From Amycolatopsis sp. WQ 127309 (GTDB taxonomy: Bacteria; Actinomycetota; Actinomycetes; Mycobacteriales; Pseudonocardiaceae): a DNA stretch of 64,000 bases. A program made the position numbers and the translations under genes. The notes under the pieces are model-generated. The model saw only the letters and a list, made by a program, of their open reading frames with translations, had not been told where the DNA came from and did no database searches. The DNA is taken from positions 930,001 through 994,000 of the forward strand of contig NZ_CP095481.1 of the NCBI RefSeq assembly GCF_023023025.1, given 5' to 3'. Positions 63,834-64,000 of this stretch are shown piece by piece (position 1 is the first letter of the stretch; each line of letters starts with the position of its first letter).

Positions 63834-64000
63834 GTGGCGGTCAAGATCACCCACCTGGCGAACGGCCAGCAAGTGCGTTTCGCGAACGCGGACGGCGCCC
63901 GCCGCTACGCCGAGATCATGGGCGGCGGCGTCGACAAGTGGCGGTTCACGGTGGTGCCCGAAGACCTCGCGCTCCGGAAAATGTCGGACTCGGTCGTTAA
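63834..64000 (+). CDS. Unknown protein, N-terminal part
   Basis: GTG at 63834 with GAGGAGG four bases upstream; the frame is open to the window edge (55 codons). It reads VAVKITHLANGQQVRFANAD and GARRYAEIMGGGVDKWRFTV and then VPEDLALRKMSDSVV. No family is recognised; it looks like a small soluble protein. Confidence 0.6.
   Translation, partial: MAVKITHLANGQQVRFANADGARRYAEIMGGGVDKWRFTVVPEDLALRKMSDSVV

Overview
The window is a stretch of actinobacterial chromosome with high GC, frequent GTG starts and many ATGA/GTGA overlaps between genes. The core gene order is argS-lysA-hom-thrC-thrB-rho-rpmE-prfA-prmC-sua5-wecA-atpI-atpBEFHAGDC-DUF2550, with the cobalamin adenosyltransferase and murA close behind. 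This is the order familiar from Mycobacterium and other Mycobacteriales/Pseudonocardiales. Together with the style of the intergenic palindromes, it points to a Pseudonocardiaceae member, most likely Amycolatopsis. That placement is inference, because there is no rRNA here to settle it.

Layout: 1-3.5 kb is accessory (LysE-type exporter end, a three-gene hydrolase/NmrA/SnoaL operon and a divergent TetR gene with two palindromic operators). 3.5-7.5 kb holds murA, the adenosyltransferase, an EPSP-synthase paralogue behind a small ABM-domain gene, and DUF2550. 7.5-17.5 kb is the ATP synthase operon, wecA and sua5. 17.5-20.7 kb has a secreted M6-like protease and prmC. 20.8-26.2 kb is an insertion into the conserved order: a MerR gene with a leaderless hydrolase/LLM-oxidoreductase operon, a GtrB-GtrA-membrane protein trio and a SapA-like secreted protein. 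26.3-36.7 kb is prfA, rpmE, rho and the threonine/lysine/argS block. 36.9-40.8 kb has a DUF3105-DUF305 pair, a CDF metal transporter and an epoxide hydrolase. A tRNA-Arg(CCG) gene lies at 41.0 kb.

The most interesting region is 41.2-50.3 kb, directly after the tRNA. On the + strand are a 56-residue peptide, not listed among the longer reading frames, that resembles the leader part of FxSxx-COOH precursor peptides, and a HExxH protein of the type annotated as putative alpha-ketoglutarate-dependent peptide beta-hydroxylase. Converging on them is a translationally coupled operon on the - strand: an EAD2-like/VMAP-C protein, a MoxR AAA+ ATPase and a 1485-residue vWA-NB-ARC-TPR protein of the FxsT type. 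I read this as a hybrid of a RiPP-like peptide system and a VMAP-MoxR-vWA NTP-dependent conflict or signalling system. The usual radical SAM enzyme (FxsB) and the C-terminal FxSxx motif are both missing.

50.5-64 kb is ordinary accessory chromosome: regulators (AraC, TetR, IclR), an MBL hydrolase, GNAT acetyltransferases, a flavin monooxygenase, an orphan MCE protein, methyltransferases, a PAC2 protein and a pair of bacterial PH-domain membrane proteins. Between genes the window carries many strong hairpins, including dispersed palindromic repeat families and a 13-bp palindrome (GTCCACWGTGGAC) that recurs inside three unrelated genes.
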